In this document: positions 22,684 to 33,717 of the stretch, in pieces
Numbering within the stretch: the stretch's first letter is position 1
Layout of the letters: each line of letters begins with the position of its first letter
Assembly: GCA_037039685.1 (NCBI GenBank)
Contig: JAWNGF010000003.1
Coordinates: 4,314,571-4,378,570, forward strand
DNA from: Ceratobasidium sp. AG-K
Taxonomy: Eukaryota > Basidiomycota > Agaricomycetes > Cantharellales > Ceratobasidiaceae
DNA length: 64,000 nucleotides
Reading direction: 5' to 3'
Translations under genes and position numbers: made by a program
The notes under the pieces: generated by a model
What the model saw: the letters and a program-made list of their open reading frames with translations, nothing else
Database searches by the model: none
Told to the model about the DNA's origin: nothing

Positions 22684-24838
22684 CTACAAAACGGTCCGTC
22701 GATCGCGACTTGAGCCAGATGCCCACATGCTCGACAAAAAACTCATTAATTTCGACCTGGGAATGTGAAATCCAATTGCGCGCAGTCGAATCTAGAACAG
22801 TATGGTGTTCATTGTTCGTACAATACCGCCCTCAATCAAGTTAGACTCACGCATATAAACAAGTTGACGATTATCCCGACAACCGAGTATACCCACACCG
22901 TCATAATAACGGCCAGAGCACGTAGATTTGGGCTATGAACCAAGTCAGATAGTTATTTGGACAGTATTGATAACCCACTTACTTGATCATCACGCGTATA
23001 TCCACTGCCACCCATATCCACGACCCAGCTGCGATAGCTAGGCAAAACCCAGTCGCAATAAATTGAAGCATTGCAGAGTCTATTGTCCCATGAGCAACCA
23101 TCTTGTGGGAATAAATAATTCACCAAACGTACAATACGCGGTTTGGAGTTTTCGTGCTGCTTCGTTCACTTCCCAACGGCCGTGCCCATCAGGATTGTGA
23201 GGGCGATGAGTCTGAGCTTGTCCGTCCCTGGTTTCAGATGAAGCTAGCTCTCTGGCCTCTGTTGATATGACTGCGTCTTGATGCTCAGGAGCCAAAAACA
23301 CGGCGCTGGTAGGCGTAGTCTCTCCACTTCCAGTGCCTTCATGATACGAAGGAGGTGGAGGTTGCAACTCGCCTTGCTCCTCAGACGCCCTGGCTACTTG
23401 GTCACCGGAGATTCTAGGCCTTGGAGCTAAGGCCTGCAACGCAACCTGGAACCTCATTTCGTCGCCAGAGTCTGGCATCCGAGTTACGAACTGCAGTTTA
23501 CGCGAGACTGTTTTCCTGAGCATATAGAGTAGCCAGATGGCGCTTGGCGTGAAGAAAAAAAAACATAAGAGGTACCAAGCTGTATCAGGTTCAGCTCTAG
23601 AATTTCCCCATGCACAAGTAACCTACCTCCACAGGTGATCGCGTTTCTAACAAATGCAAGCCGGGAGGCTAAGAGTTTGTTAAGGAGTGGGCTAGCGAGA
23701 TTCAACGTATCGTGGAGTGTAGATTGGTCAACACTTGTCCCCTTGCTCGAAGCCCATTGACTGTCGAGAATACGAAGCTTATCAACCACTTTGAACTGCA
23801 AGAGAACCATGTCCTGCCAGGCCATTTGAGACAGTGCAGATGTAACGACCTTACGATGATAGAATGAGCTTCAACCTAATAAGCCAGTAATAAACACGCA
23901 CTTGTATAACGAGGAGCGCAACCGGCAAGCCATAGCATAATAGATTCAAGAAAACTGGTGGTCACGATGTGTTAGTACTCTCCGCCCAAGAAGACATTTA
24001 GACGCACTAGGGTGCACCATGAACCTAAATTTACTATTGCTGTTACTGACGAGTAATTGAGGGAGCAATGTTGCTTCATGACATGTGGAAGCCACCAATC
24101 AACATAACATCCGTGTGAGTGTACTAGCCCTCACCATAGAATGTGCCAAACGCGCTAATCCACATCCCAGAGCCGTCAAAAATAAAGATAAACCCATACC
24201 TAGTAAACGTCGATCAATGCGGTCAAGTACGAGCCAATGCAACTGCTTATTGAGGCTTACCAGAAGAACAGGGCGGTGTGCGGTGCGAGAGAGCGATGCA
24301 TGTAAGCTACAAAATTCTACAACTTGTGTTCGGTCAACCATGAAATTCAAGCCAATGCAACTCACAACCCAGATAAAAGGTTGCATCAAGAGAGCAAATA
24401 TTCCGTTGAAAATCAAAAACATCATGACAGCATTAGGGACGAGATACGGCAGCCCACCTGGCACAGTACGCGTTGAGCCGATCTAGCCACACAAGGTTAA
24501 ATGGAAACAAGCTCGCTCACTCGTGTGGTCATACCGAAGACGCACAAGCCAGTATGGACTGGTTTCGCCAAGCTTTCTCCGAGCACCTATCATATAAATA
24601 CAAACAAGGTTCAAGACCAAGTTTCTGAGAATCGTCCGTTTCAGCCGCTCGAACCCTCCACGCCACCCGCCTCCAAGAACAGACGCACTCACATTGCGTT
24701 GACGCCTGATCCAATACCCAACAGCCAGAAAAACCAACCAACTTTGTCCGGCAAGACCCTAGATAGCCTGTCCGCTGCGAACGAGTAAGGCGACTCTCCA
24801 GTCGGCGCTTGGTCGAACAAGCTCTGGAGCAACGACAT
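22684..24838 (-). CDS. Seven-segment membrane protein of unknown function, family copy 2
   Basis: Starts MSLLQSLFDQAPTGESPYSF and continues AADRLSRVLPDK, matching the start of copy 1. Hydrophobic segments follow in the same order: WFFWLLGIGSGVNAM, LPYLVPNAVMMFLIFNGIFA, YGFIFIFDGSGMWISAFGTF, FLNLLCYGLPVALLVIQV, WYLLCFFFFTPSAIWLLY, MLQFIATGFCLAIAAGSWIW and VYSVVGIIVNLFI. The segment 5-6 loop is about 110 residues, longer than in copy 1, with Pro-rich QPPPPSYHEG. The last exon gives a short tail ending SSRDRRTVL with TAG at 22686-22684; its acceptor matches the position used in copies 1 and 3. All introns rebuilt in frame, so I consider it intact. Function unknown. Confidence 0.75.
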
Positions 24839-25677
24839 GGCTGGCGGCCAGCAGCACGCCGCAGCCCTAGTACGGAACTTCTCGGGCCAGGAACTGAGCG
24901 CCTTGTGTCGTTGTCGAGGCTAGTAAACAGAACATCGACTGAATATTGCGACCCGTGGATCGGGCGCTTCTTGCAGATCCCTCCTTTCGCTTTCATTTCG
25001 TAGCCATTGCGACCCCCCTGTTCGTCATTGTTTCGTGTAACGATGGACTACGCGAGCCGTTCGCGCGCATTTTCTGCCTAAATATTCTTTGTGGTGGGAC
25101 CTATTGCGATAATGACTACAGAAGAATATGACATATTTCACACTTGCTCGACTGAAGCACGGAGTTTGAGTCCTAACTCCGTATTGCCGAAGCAACGTGG
25201 AGCCAGAGACCAGGCTCGATCGCAAGCTCGGATTTAATATTTTCCATAACCGAAGCACTGATTGGCTCTTGGATTCTCATATTAAAGAACTTGATAGCAT
25301 GTTCAACTAGAAGTCTCTGACGATCACTAAGCTCAATCAAGCGAGAACGCGCGAAAGTTTGACCTGCAAAAGTTTGAGGGTTGTTTTACTCTCACGGGAC
25401 ACATTCCATGTCCATAAATGGCCTTGGATACGCGCAGCCACGCCACTAAAGAAGCCAAGTCGATGTCGAAGCCCTGAGCATTGCAGTATCCGCACGTCAT
25501 GTCCTGATAGACTCCATTTATTATTACACAAGTATTCTGATGGAACACAATGAGAGGTACATCGAACATGTAGGTCATTCGCGATTATAATTATCCAGAA
25601 ACCAGTAGGAGAAAGTGGGTCGAATCGTAATCGAAGAAGAGGAGATAAACATCGTAAAATATACAATGCAAGCACAA
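24839..25677. other. Intergenic between membrane-family copies 2 and 3
   Basis: About 0.8 kb with no supported gene. Several short open frames on both strands lack recognisable products or splice partners. It holds the promoter of copy 2 and the 3' flank of copy 3. Confidence 0.5.
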
Positions 25678-27915
25678 TCATTGAGCCCTCCATCGGTCCG
25701 CCTCCAAGTCAGTATCGAGCGGTTTCGCCTTGGAGGTATCATCCTCAGCATATTGAGTACCCAGACTATAGGCGCTTTCGAGCTCAGGGTCACGGGCGCT
25801 CCGGGGAGTAAATGTTTTCTCAAGACCGTGGTCAGACCCGGAAGATCGGTGATGTGTATCGTCCACGACCACATGCGTTGTGGTGTGTGCCACGATGTAT
25901 ACCGGCTTGCGATCATCGGATCGAGTGTGCGAATGCGCGGAAGATTGATGTGAGCCTTTTATCGCCGAAAGGGGCATCGCATTTCCACCACTGGCTGGAT
26001 GCTCATCGTCGCGGCGGGTTCGGATCTGGTGCGCATACATGAGTATATGCGACGTGACCTGAGTGAAGTACATACCAGGATGAATAGGTTAACGAGACAT
26101 CCAACAACGACGTAAACCCAGATCGTAAGGAGAATAGCCACCGCATGTAGGGTTGGACTGGACAGACAAAATATGGGTCATGTAAATCAAAAAGAAAGTA
26201 GGTGATTCCACATACCTAACAATCATCCTCCCAGCGTCTGCAGCGAGCCATAGCCACGACCCCGCGGCCATACCCAAACAAAAGAAGGTAGCAGCAAACT
26301 GCAGACTGGCGGTGTCTGAAACAATGATCAGCTTCTTCTACTGACTCTTACGTACGTGCCTACTTACAAAGCGCTCGTCGAAGTGGCTTCATCGTATCTT
26401 CGTGCTGCGTATTTCCGACCCGGCTGTTGCTTGACCAGGTGCCAGGCCCGGGCGTACCGGGAGCGTTTTCAGTCGGATGCGGTACCCCGCGTGAAAAAGG
26501 TGCAAAACTTGACCTCGGCTGAGCGGCTCCGAACGCAGTTGGGTGAGGGGAAACAGGTAATGAAGCGTTTCCAGTGGTGGGAGCAGGAGCATGAGGAGTC
26601 ACACGACGAGTACGCTGGTTCATTGTATCGCGAATGACCCACAGGAGCCAAATTGCGGTGGGCGTGAACAGGATAATGCACAAAAGGTACCAAGCACCGC
26701 CTAGTATGGCCGAATTAGCGTGGGGTGACAAGTAAGGTGAAATGACTTACAAGTCCACGCGTTCTTTTGGAAGTCAGTCTGGCTGATATCCTTCTGTTTA
26801 AGGAACAAGGTACCCAAGTCAACTGCTTTCTCGACAAGAGCGCCTTGCACGCTTTTGCCGGCGCTTTGAGTCCACTGCTGAGCAAGTTGTGTCAACATAT
26901 CGATCAGAGCGAACTGCGTATGAACTAGGTTGCTCCATGCGATAGCCGAGTATGTCGATGTAATAATCTGGGTTATTGCAAGTCCAAACGGAGGAGCGAA
27001 GCAAAAAGTGTTGAGAGTGATGGGGTGGAGCAAGAAACTTCGAATGGGGGTGTTGTTTGAAGGAGTGACTGTGAATAGTTTAGGTAGAAGCGTAGCATAA
27101 AGTGTGCCGAACGCGCTGGTCCACATTCCGGTGGCGTCCCAGATGAAGACGAAACCATACCAGAAGTACATGCGGCTAAAGGTTTTTACTCGTCAGTCGG
27201 GTTCGCACTGGGAGCGCTAGAAGTACACACCTTGTAATCTGCAGACTAGGCGAGTAGTACGCAAAGTAATTTAGCCAGATGTAAGGCTGGAACGCATTGA
27301 GCAAGGGTCACGCTCAAGAACTCCTAGGCTACTTACCTGCATGAGCAACATGAAGATTAGATTCCAGAGCAAGAACATAGTCAATGCATTTGGCATGACG
27401 TATGGAACACCACTATAACGCGAGTTAGTCCCAAAATGCTTGAGCGCTAAGTCACATTCTAACCTTGAATGCCCGTATCTGGTTAATCGGTTAGCGCATG
27501 GTCAGCGACGCGCAATTGAATGCTCACCTTAATCTGAAAAACCAAATCCCCACACCCGTCCCCGCCTGGGACCGCTTCCGCATTACGATGAAGCATGCTA
27601 TGGTGGAGATGAGATTGCTACACCCAAGTCAGCAAACGAGTGCTGGCAACTCGAACGCCACTCACATGGCTGCGACTACCCCAGCCGCAATAATATTCGA
27701 AAAGTACCAGTCGGGCTTGCGAGGGATGATTGTGGCTAAACGAGCGGTTGGCCAAACGTTTTTACCCCCTAGACGAACCTCACTCACCAACAAAGTCAGC
27801 TGCAAAGCTGTATGGATTAGTTCCATTGGGACTGAAAAGCTTATAGTCAGCCTGATTACAACGGGTTCCACGACTCTACTCACGCTGAGTGGATAATGTT
27901 ATCAACGAACGACAT
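25678..27915 (-). CDS. Seven-segment membrane protein of unknown function, family copy 3
   Basis: Starts MSFVDNIIHSAPNGTNPYSF, then AADFVATIIPRKPDWYFSN, aligned with copies 1 and 2. Segments include YVMPNALTMFLLWNLIF, FWYGFVFIWDATGMWTSAFG, LNTFCFAPPFGLAITQI, WYLLCIILFTPTAIWLLWVI, ASLQFAATFFCLGMAAGSWL and VAILLTIWVYVVVGCLVNLF. The segment 5-6 loop is Pro/Thr/Ser-rich. The cytosolic-like tail is the longest of the three, about 130 residues, with His-rich patches (SSAHSHTRSDDRK, VAHTTTHVVVDDTHHR) that could bind metal. It ends DLEADRWRAQ with TGA at 25680-25678. Same orientation as copy 2, about 840 bases away, indicating tandem duplication. Confidence 0.8.
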
Positions 27916-28388
27916 GGGCGGCAAGAACAGACGGGAAGGAAGAGGCCTAATGAAAATTCCAGCAGACGTTCGAGTTAAAGCACTGGACCCAGCAGGCCAA
28001 GTTGACTAGAAGTTGATGGAGAGTTCTCCCCGAAGCCTGCCACTCGACACATGGGTGAGGGAAGCTGCTCCATATATATGCTTCGGTTCTGCCACACCCC
28101 CAGTGGATTTTCTATTTGGCACCGATCGTCATCTGCCGGATCCGGATACCTGGTCGCGCCGAAAGCCGGGCAAGGCCGGATGATAAATGGCCCGGCCGAT
28201 CACCAAGCCAAATCCACCGATTCATTGCGATTTCAGGCAATCGCTATGCAACCTACACCTTAAGAGGGGCAATCGGCATGCCTTCTTGTCTGTTTGGGTG
28301 GGGCGAACAAGCTCTCTAAGCGAAGGATCTGTTACGGACAGCTCCGACAAGCTTTCCACAACCAATTTGGATATATATTGGAAACAGC
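27916..28388. other. Promoter region of membrane-family copy 3 and 3' flank of GWT1
   Basis: No gene. A TATATATA-like run at about 28070-28080 lies roughly 160 bases upstream of the copy 3 start on the minus strand and could be a TATA element. Confidence 0.4.
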
Positions 28389-30738
28389 TCAGATCATGGA
28401 CAGAATGCGCCTCCTCCGAAAGATCCAGGCACACAAGGAGAACACAAATGAATACACCAGTAATACTCCCATGGCCTGGCCGTCGGGTGTATACATCGTA
28501 GGGATCGTCAGGTTTACCAGTCCAGTCGCGACATTCGCCTAAAACGATGACATTATCGGCAATGTGGCGCCTGTCAAAAATTTGTACCACGCACCAATAA
28601 AAACAGCGCGAGCCCATTCAAATTGACCCCTCCGAGAAGTCCAGATCCGTTGGGCTCGACAGGTGGGCTCCGCTCCCGAATCGAGTCCAATCCGCCAGGC
28701 AACTTGAAACTTGGAGCGAACACTTTGCGCGCAGGGGACGGATTGGATGCCCGTAGCCGATCAGATGCCGCCGGTAGGCTGTGGGCCCGCAATACAGTGT
28801 GCGGATAATTCTGCGGTATCGGATAAATACTATCCAAAAGCACGTAGCCCACCAAGAACGACGTATTGAACGCCGCCACCCAGAGGACATATAAGGTATT
28901 GGCCTAGTAGTCATCCATTTCATATACCGAGGACGTTGAGCAAAAAGTCAATCATTTCATTGATTTGTGTCGACGTCGATTCTTCCTGTCAGTTTGAAAT
29001 CTGATGCGGCCGAGAATGATGCACATACCAGTCTTCTTGACACGCCTTGGGCACCATTGCCACTAAATGTCGACCCAAAGTAGAAAAGTGACCACCACAC
29101 TACGGCATAGCTGCATAGTTCGATCGCTGCCTTGCCGCGCTTACGAGGCTGCTTTGACACATCCTCGTAGGGGTTTGTTAGTGTCAAGCTAGGTTTCTTT
29201 CGGGGTTCATCGTCGTCCGAAGAGTCTGGGGTCTGGATTCGTCGACCCATGTGTAGGTCCTTGTCGACTTGGAAGCGCGCAGGAGCGGGAGAAGGCGCAC
29301 GGGACGGGGTTGCGGTACCGGCATTGGTGGAGCTTAACTCTTCGATTGCGTGACGGAAATGTGAAGGCGATGGAGGGAGAAGAAGAGTCCCAATGGCCAT
29401 TCCAATCAAGTGTAAAGCCAGATAGCCTAAACGGAGACTTCTCGTGAGGCCGAGGTTATTACGCTGGATGCATGCTTACCAGTAAAGCTCACGATCCCTT
29501 CCTTGTTTTGATCAAGTATGCTGGTTCGGTTATTACCAAGCGCCCAATCTTGAATTGGAGTATTGTTCAGCACAATTTGGTGAACTAAGAAAGGTCAGCC
29601 TCTCGAAAATCTAGAAATCCGATAGGAGTACCTAAGGTGAGGATCAAGCCCAACGCAGCCAGAGGGACATGGATCAGAAGCGGGTGAGCCAGGACTGAGA
29701 ATAAGGGTAACAGTGCAAGGGTGATAAAGAAGTTCCAGTGAACTCCGTACTCAGTTACATGCTCCTAAGAAATTTATCAATAAAAAATTCAATCAAGTGA
29801 GGCTCTTGCTTACGGGATACTCTGTCCCCTTGACAGCCAAAACCCTCACAAGTCCTAGTATCAAGAGTGGCACCACCTTTCTAAGGGTAGCAAGTAACTT
29901 GGGTAAAAGCGGGCTCTTCAGCACTCCTGGGTTCTTGATAATGGGTATCGCGGACACGACGCCTTGGGAAAAAACAAATGAGCCTACTCCGAGGTCCATC
30001 TACCAGGGGAAGTTAGTACAACATTGCAATTCGAAACGGTCAACAAACGCACCACAGAAACGCCCCACGACTCGCATTTGCCCAAAGATCTAGGGAAGAC
30101 AGGAAAATCGACAGCCAGAATTGCGATGACAGTCATAAGCATCATGTGTGCTCTCCACGTCGTGAGTGCTGGAAGAGGAGGAACACTGTTGCTAGGGGGC
30201 ATATTGGGGAATGTCGACCGGCGGGGTGTAGGACTAGAGGCGGGCGTAGGCACCACGTGAATGGAAGAGTAGCCGCCATGTGTTGGGGTTGCTGTCAGGC
30301 CTGGGGACGAGGGGCGCGAGGTTGATGGTGACGGCGGCGGTAGTAAGGATGGTTGGGCTGGGGGAGGCAACGGGGGAAGTGCCTGGTGAATTAGAATGGA
30401 GGGTACCAAGAGCAAGAACGAGAGCGATAATGGGTAGTTTGCGAATAAAGTGACGCTCAAAATCAGAGGTACTACCAGGAGAATAAACTCGGCTACCAGC
30501 GCGGCGATGTTGCTCCCTGAGCTAGATATTAATCGTGAAGGCCAGGCTAGACGGGATTGTAGAGTCAGGTACAAGGTTACAGACGCCTGAGCCAAGAAAA
30601 CTACATTAGTAGACGCGCCAAAAGCATATTCGGAAAGACTCATACCAGAGCAACAGAGGATATCGCGTTTATATGGAATATGCTGGACCCGTTATGGCCA
30701 GAAACAAACTGCTCTTTTTCGAGCTTGTAGGACGACAT
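28389..30738 (-). CDS. GWT1: GWT1 / PIG-W, GPI-anchor inositol acyltransferase
   Basis: Gwt1 acylates the inositol of glucosaminyl-phosphatidylinositol in the ER, an early step in GPI-anchor synthesis. Begins [20 protein letters not shown], the conserved N-terminal motif. Diagnostic blocks follow: [20 protein letters not shown] then [73 protein letters not shown]; and [20 protein letters not shown]. The last block is formed only by removing an intron in which several frames are closed. Basic tail [13 protein letters not shown] at 28391-28389. A Pro-rich insert between the first two conserved blocks ([16 protein letters not shown]) looks lineage-specific. With GPI11 at 1.7-2.8 kb this is the second GPI-pathway gene in the window. 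Confidence 0.92.
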
Positions 30739-31072
30739 GGCTTGGCTGTTTCAAGCTGAGAGAGTGAGTGCGACGAACGTGCAAGTCGTTGAAACAAATA
30801 CCTATAGCCACGTCGCTAAATTCGCTAGCAACGCAAACCAGCACCGGTTATCCTCACTGTAGTCCGAACGCGATGCTTGCTGGAGCGCCTATCTATGGTT
30901 TCTCGGCCAATAAGATTCAAATTGATGCTGGGATCGTTTACAAACACACTGTCGGGGTAAAGTTGAAAAGGACGGTTTGTCCAACCATCGTGTAGGGGCG
31001 AATTTGAAATTAGACTCAAGGTGTGACGTCCAAGATCTTGATAAATTCCTTCGAACGTGCGTCCATGACTCC
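30739..31072. other. Divergent promoter region, GWT1 / F-box-LRR gene
   Basis: No gene on either strand; it must serve GWT1 (leftward) and the F-box/LRR gene (rightward). No motif stands out. Confidence 0.5.
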
Positions 31073-32885
31073 ATGTCTCTGAGTAGCGGTGGCCTCTCGA
31101 ATGTCTATTTGCCGCCCGAGTTATTAAAAGAAGTGTTCAAGGTGTGTTATGCTGGATCACATTAACGTTCCTAACATATTGGTTCGCTAGCATGTGGAGC
31201 GAAAGGCTAATTTAGCGCAATATTGCCTTATAAGCAAAACCTGGTATGCGTACGCCATACCTTGGCTATACGAATGGGTATATGTCTATACATGGCACAA
31301 GGCAGCCAAAGCACATGTGAGAATAATAGTACTAACGGCCACGCACCCACACTAATGTTCCTCGCCCAAGGTTCGGATGATATTAAGAACTCTTGCTAGC
31401 TGCGAACGACTTGCCTTTCATGTCAAGCTCCTTGGTACGTGACCAGAGCTGAATCAATTTTACCATATAACTTGCTAAATTCACTCAGAATTTAGGGACT
31501 TCCCTACACACCTGGATTTCGAAGAACGACGTCGCCTCGAATCTCTATCCGTCCAAGCACTCTCGAACTGTGTCAACCTAAGAATATGTAGCCTAACTCG
31601 CAATGGCACACTCTCCACCGAGATACTCGATAGGCTAGCCGGGCTCGAGCATTTACAGGAACTCGAGATCAACGGACAACCAGGAGCTTGGGGTGTATGG
31701 GTACCAGAAGACCTACTCGTATTTCGGCGACTTCGAGGCCTGACCCTCATTATGCCTTCGCGCACAGTTGTCGAGGTCCTACCGGCATTGGTTGCTCAAA
31801 ACGTATCTACTCTCGAAAGTTTAGTTGTGGTTTGCAAGGTAAAGCACATTGAACTTAATCCCCGACCATCCTAGTTATCTAACCACTGAATGTGTAGTTC
31901 ACGACATATCTCAACGACGCCTTCCTTCAGAGTATGAAACCCGTGTTAAGGAAGCTCCGGCGGTTTCACCTTGCTGGGTGCATCAAAGTCACCGAAGGAT
32001 CGATTCGAGATATTTTGTCTGAAAGCGACAATCTTCAGTCTCTGGCACTGGAGGGCTGCTCGCCCAATTTCGTGGGTCTTAATTTTCATGGTGCAATACT
32101 TTTATCGAGTAGATTGGTAGGATATGTCGGTCTTGGCTGCCACCTGCGCTGAACAAGGCGTCTTGAGATCGCTCACCTCGATAACCCTGACGATACCGGT
32201 GTACAACTCCTCAGAGCAACGTCACATATGGTTGGACCATGTGCTGTTGATGCTACGGGACTCGCCTCTCGAATCTTTTCAGTTGTATGCGAGCGGCGGG
32301 TCGGAAGACACAACCTCCTACACCGAAGTGGGCGACCGAGGCATTCGAAAACTAGTAGATTCACATACGTCGACCCTTAGACGAATTGGAATCCAGCGCT
32401 TGATTGTTCCATTGGAGTCATTGGGATACGCGTGCGAAAGATGTCCGAGGCTAGAAGAGGTTTTTGCAACTTTGTGCAACGCAGATAGGGTAAGTTCGTT
32501 CATTCTCTCTCTTTTCCAAGGCAGTACTGACGTATACGCGTTGGCAAAGGATGCAGTGGCGCAGGCGCTTGCCCCCGGAAAGAGTCTTCGCAACTTGCAT
32601 TTGTCCCTAATGACAGATGTAGCCGGAAGGCTACAACCACTCCATTTGTTGACAGCACACGACGCGTGCCTACACATTGCTCGGAGCTGTGGAGAAAGCT
32701 TGCAAGTGATTGGTTCCCAGACAAAGGCCTGGCATGTTCGTGCATATTCTAGCCAATATCGTCGCATAATTGAACTTGTTGTTTGATAGGTGCGAAGGAG
32801 GGTCTTTGATGAGCGCACGGTTGTTTCTCTGGATCCCTATACTGGCCACCGAATTCCAGAGCAGTTCCTGATGATGAGGTCGTGA
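31073..32885 (+). CDS. F-box protein with leucine-rich repeats
   Basis: The N-terminal F-box reads VYLPPELLKEVFK joined over an intron to HVERKANLAQYCLISKTWYA, then WLYEWV, the usual F-box pattern. Downstream are LRR-like segments: LRICSLTRNGTLSTEILDRL, LEHLQELEINGQ, LRRFHLAGCIKVTEGSIRDI, NLQSLALEGCSPNF and CPRLEEVFATLCN. The 'LxxLxLxGCxxVT' form resembles the AMN1/Grr1-type cysteine-containing LRR. The last exon ends RIPEQFLMMRS with TGA 32883-32885. Probable SCF ubiquitin-ligase adaptor with unknown target. It is unrelated in detail to the F-box-like family at 18-22 kb and has many introns. ATG 31073 is the first start in frame with the F-box. Confidence 0.75.
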
Positions 32886-33717
32886 GAGCCTGGCCTCGTC
32901 AGCATTGGCGTGGGGGAGGGGAAGGATCTGCATGTTATCTCACCCCCTAATATTGCACAGTATTCTGGTGAAATTGCCGCTATCGTCTTGTTCACTTGGT
33001 TATGTGGTGCAATATGTCAGCCGTATTTGAGTCAGCGTGAATGGCTTCTGACACTTCTGCAGAGAAACAGTGTACCTATTTTTGTGCACAATAGATGACC
33101 AGGATCAGCGGCCAGCGCCACGGCGATCTCCCGAATGGTCTGACAACAACAGCGCGCGATCGTAATGAATGGAAACTCTGCCCCACGTCGGGTGCGGCGA
33201 GTACGTGGCCGAGATGACATTCACGTGTGATATCCAGGCACATGCGCAGGGGGCCGAGCCCATGTGACGTAAGGGACCGGTACTGGTTGGGATTAGCCTG
33301 CGACCTTCCTCCCAGCAACAGCAACCGGAGCTGTGATAGGGCAAGTGTCGTGAGGAGACTTGTTGTATAGTGCACGCTGGCCGGCCTATACCGGTATGTA
33401 AGATCTGCCCACTTGTCGTTTGATCTTTTGTTTGTATCTAGGCTTCAAATCTGTTAGGAGGTTTATAAATTGAGACCATACCTTGGGTGAGGTAGCTTAG
33501 TCGCGAGGCTGTACCGTGGGGCAATGTGTGACTTGAAAGGCACCAGTTCACGGTCGTCGATCAAGTTCCCATTTGTGGAAAGTGTCACCTGACCTGTAAA
33601 CCAAAATTTAATTGGAATACCTATCTCTTAACCTCCACAGCCCCTGATTCCCTTCGATCGCGAATAGTCCTATCTAGCGTTCAAACCGCACTATTTGGTT
33701 AACAACCACATCGTAGC
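32886..33717. other. Intergenic, upstream of DBP4
   Basis: About 0.8 kb with no supported gene. It should hold the terminator of the F-box/LRR gene and the DBP4 promoter. No motif is clear. Confidence 0.5.

Noticed and set aside
24529..24996. Minus-strand open frame of about 155 codons
   Set aside because: It overlaps the first exon of membrane-family copy 2 in another phase; the exon matching the paralogues is the better reading.
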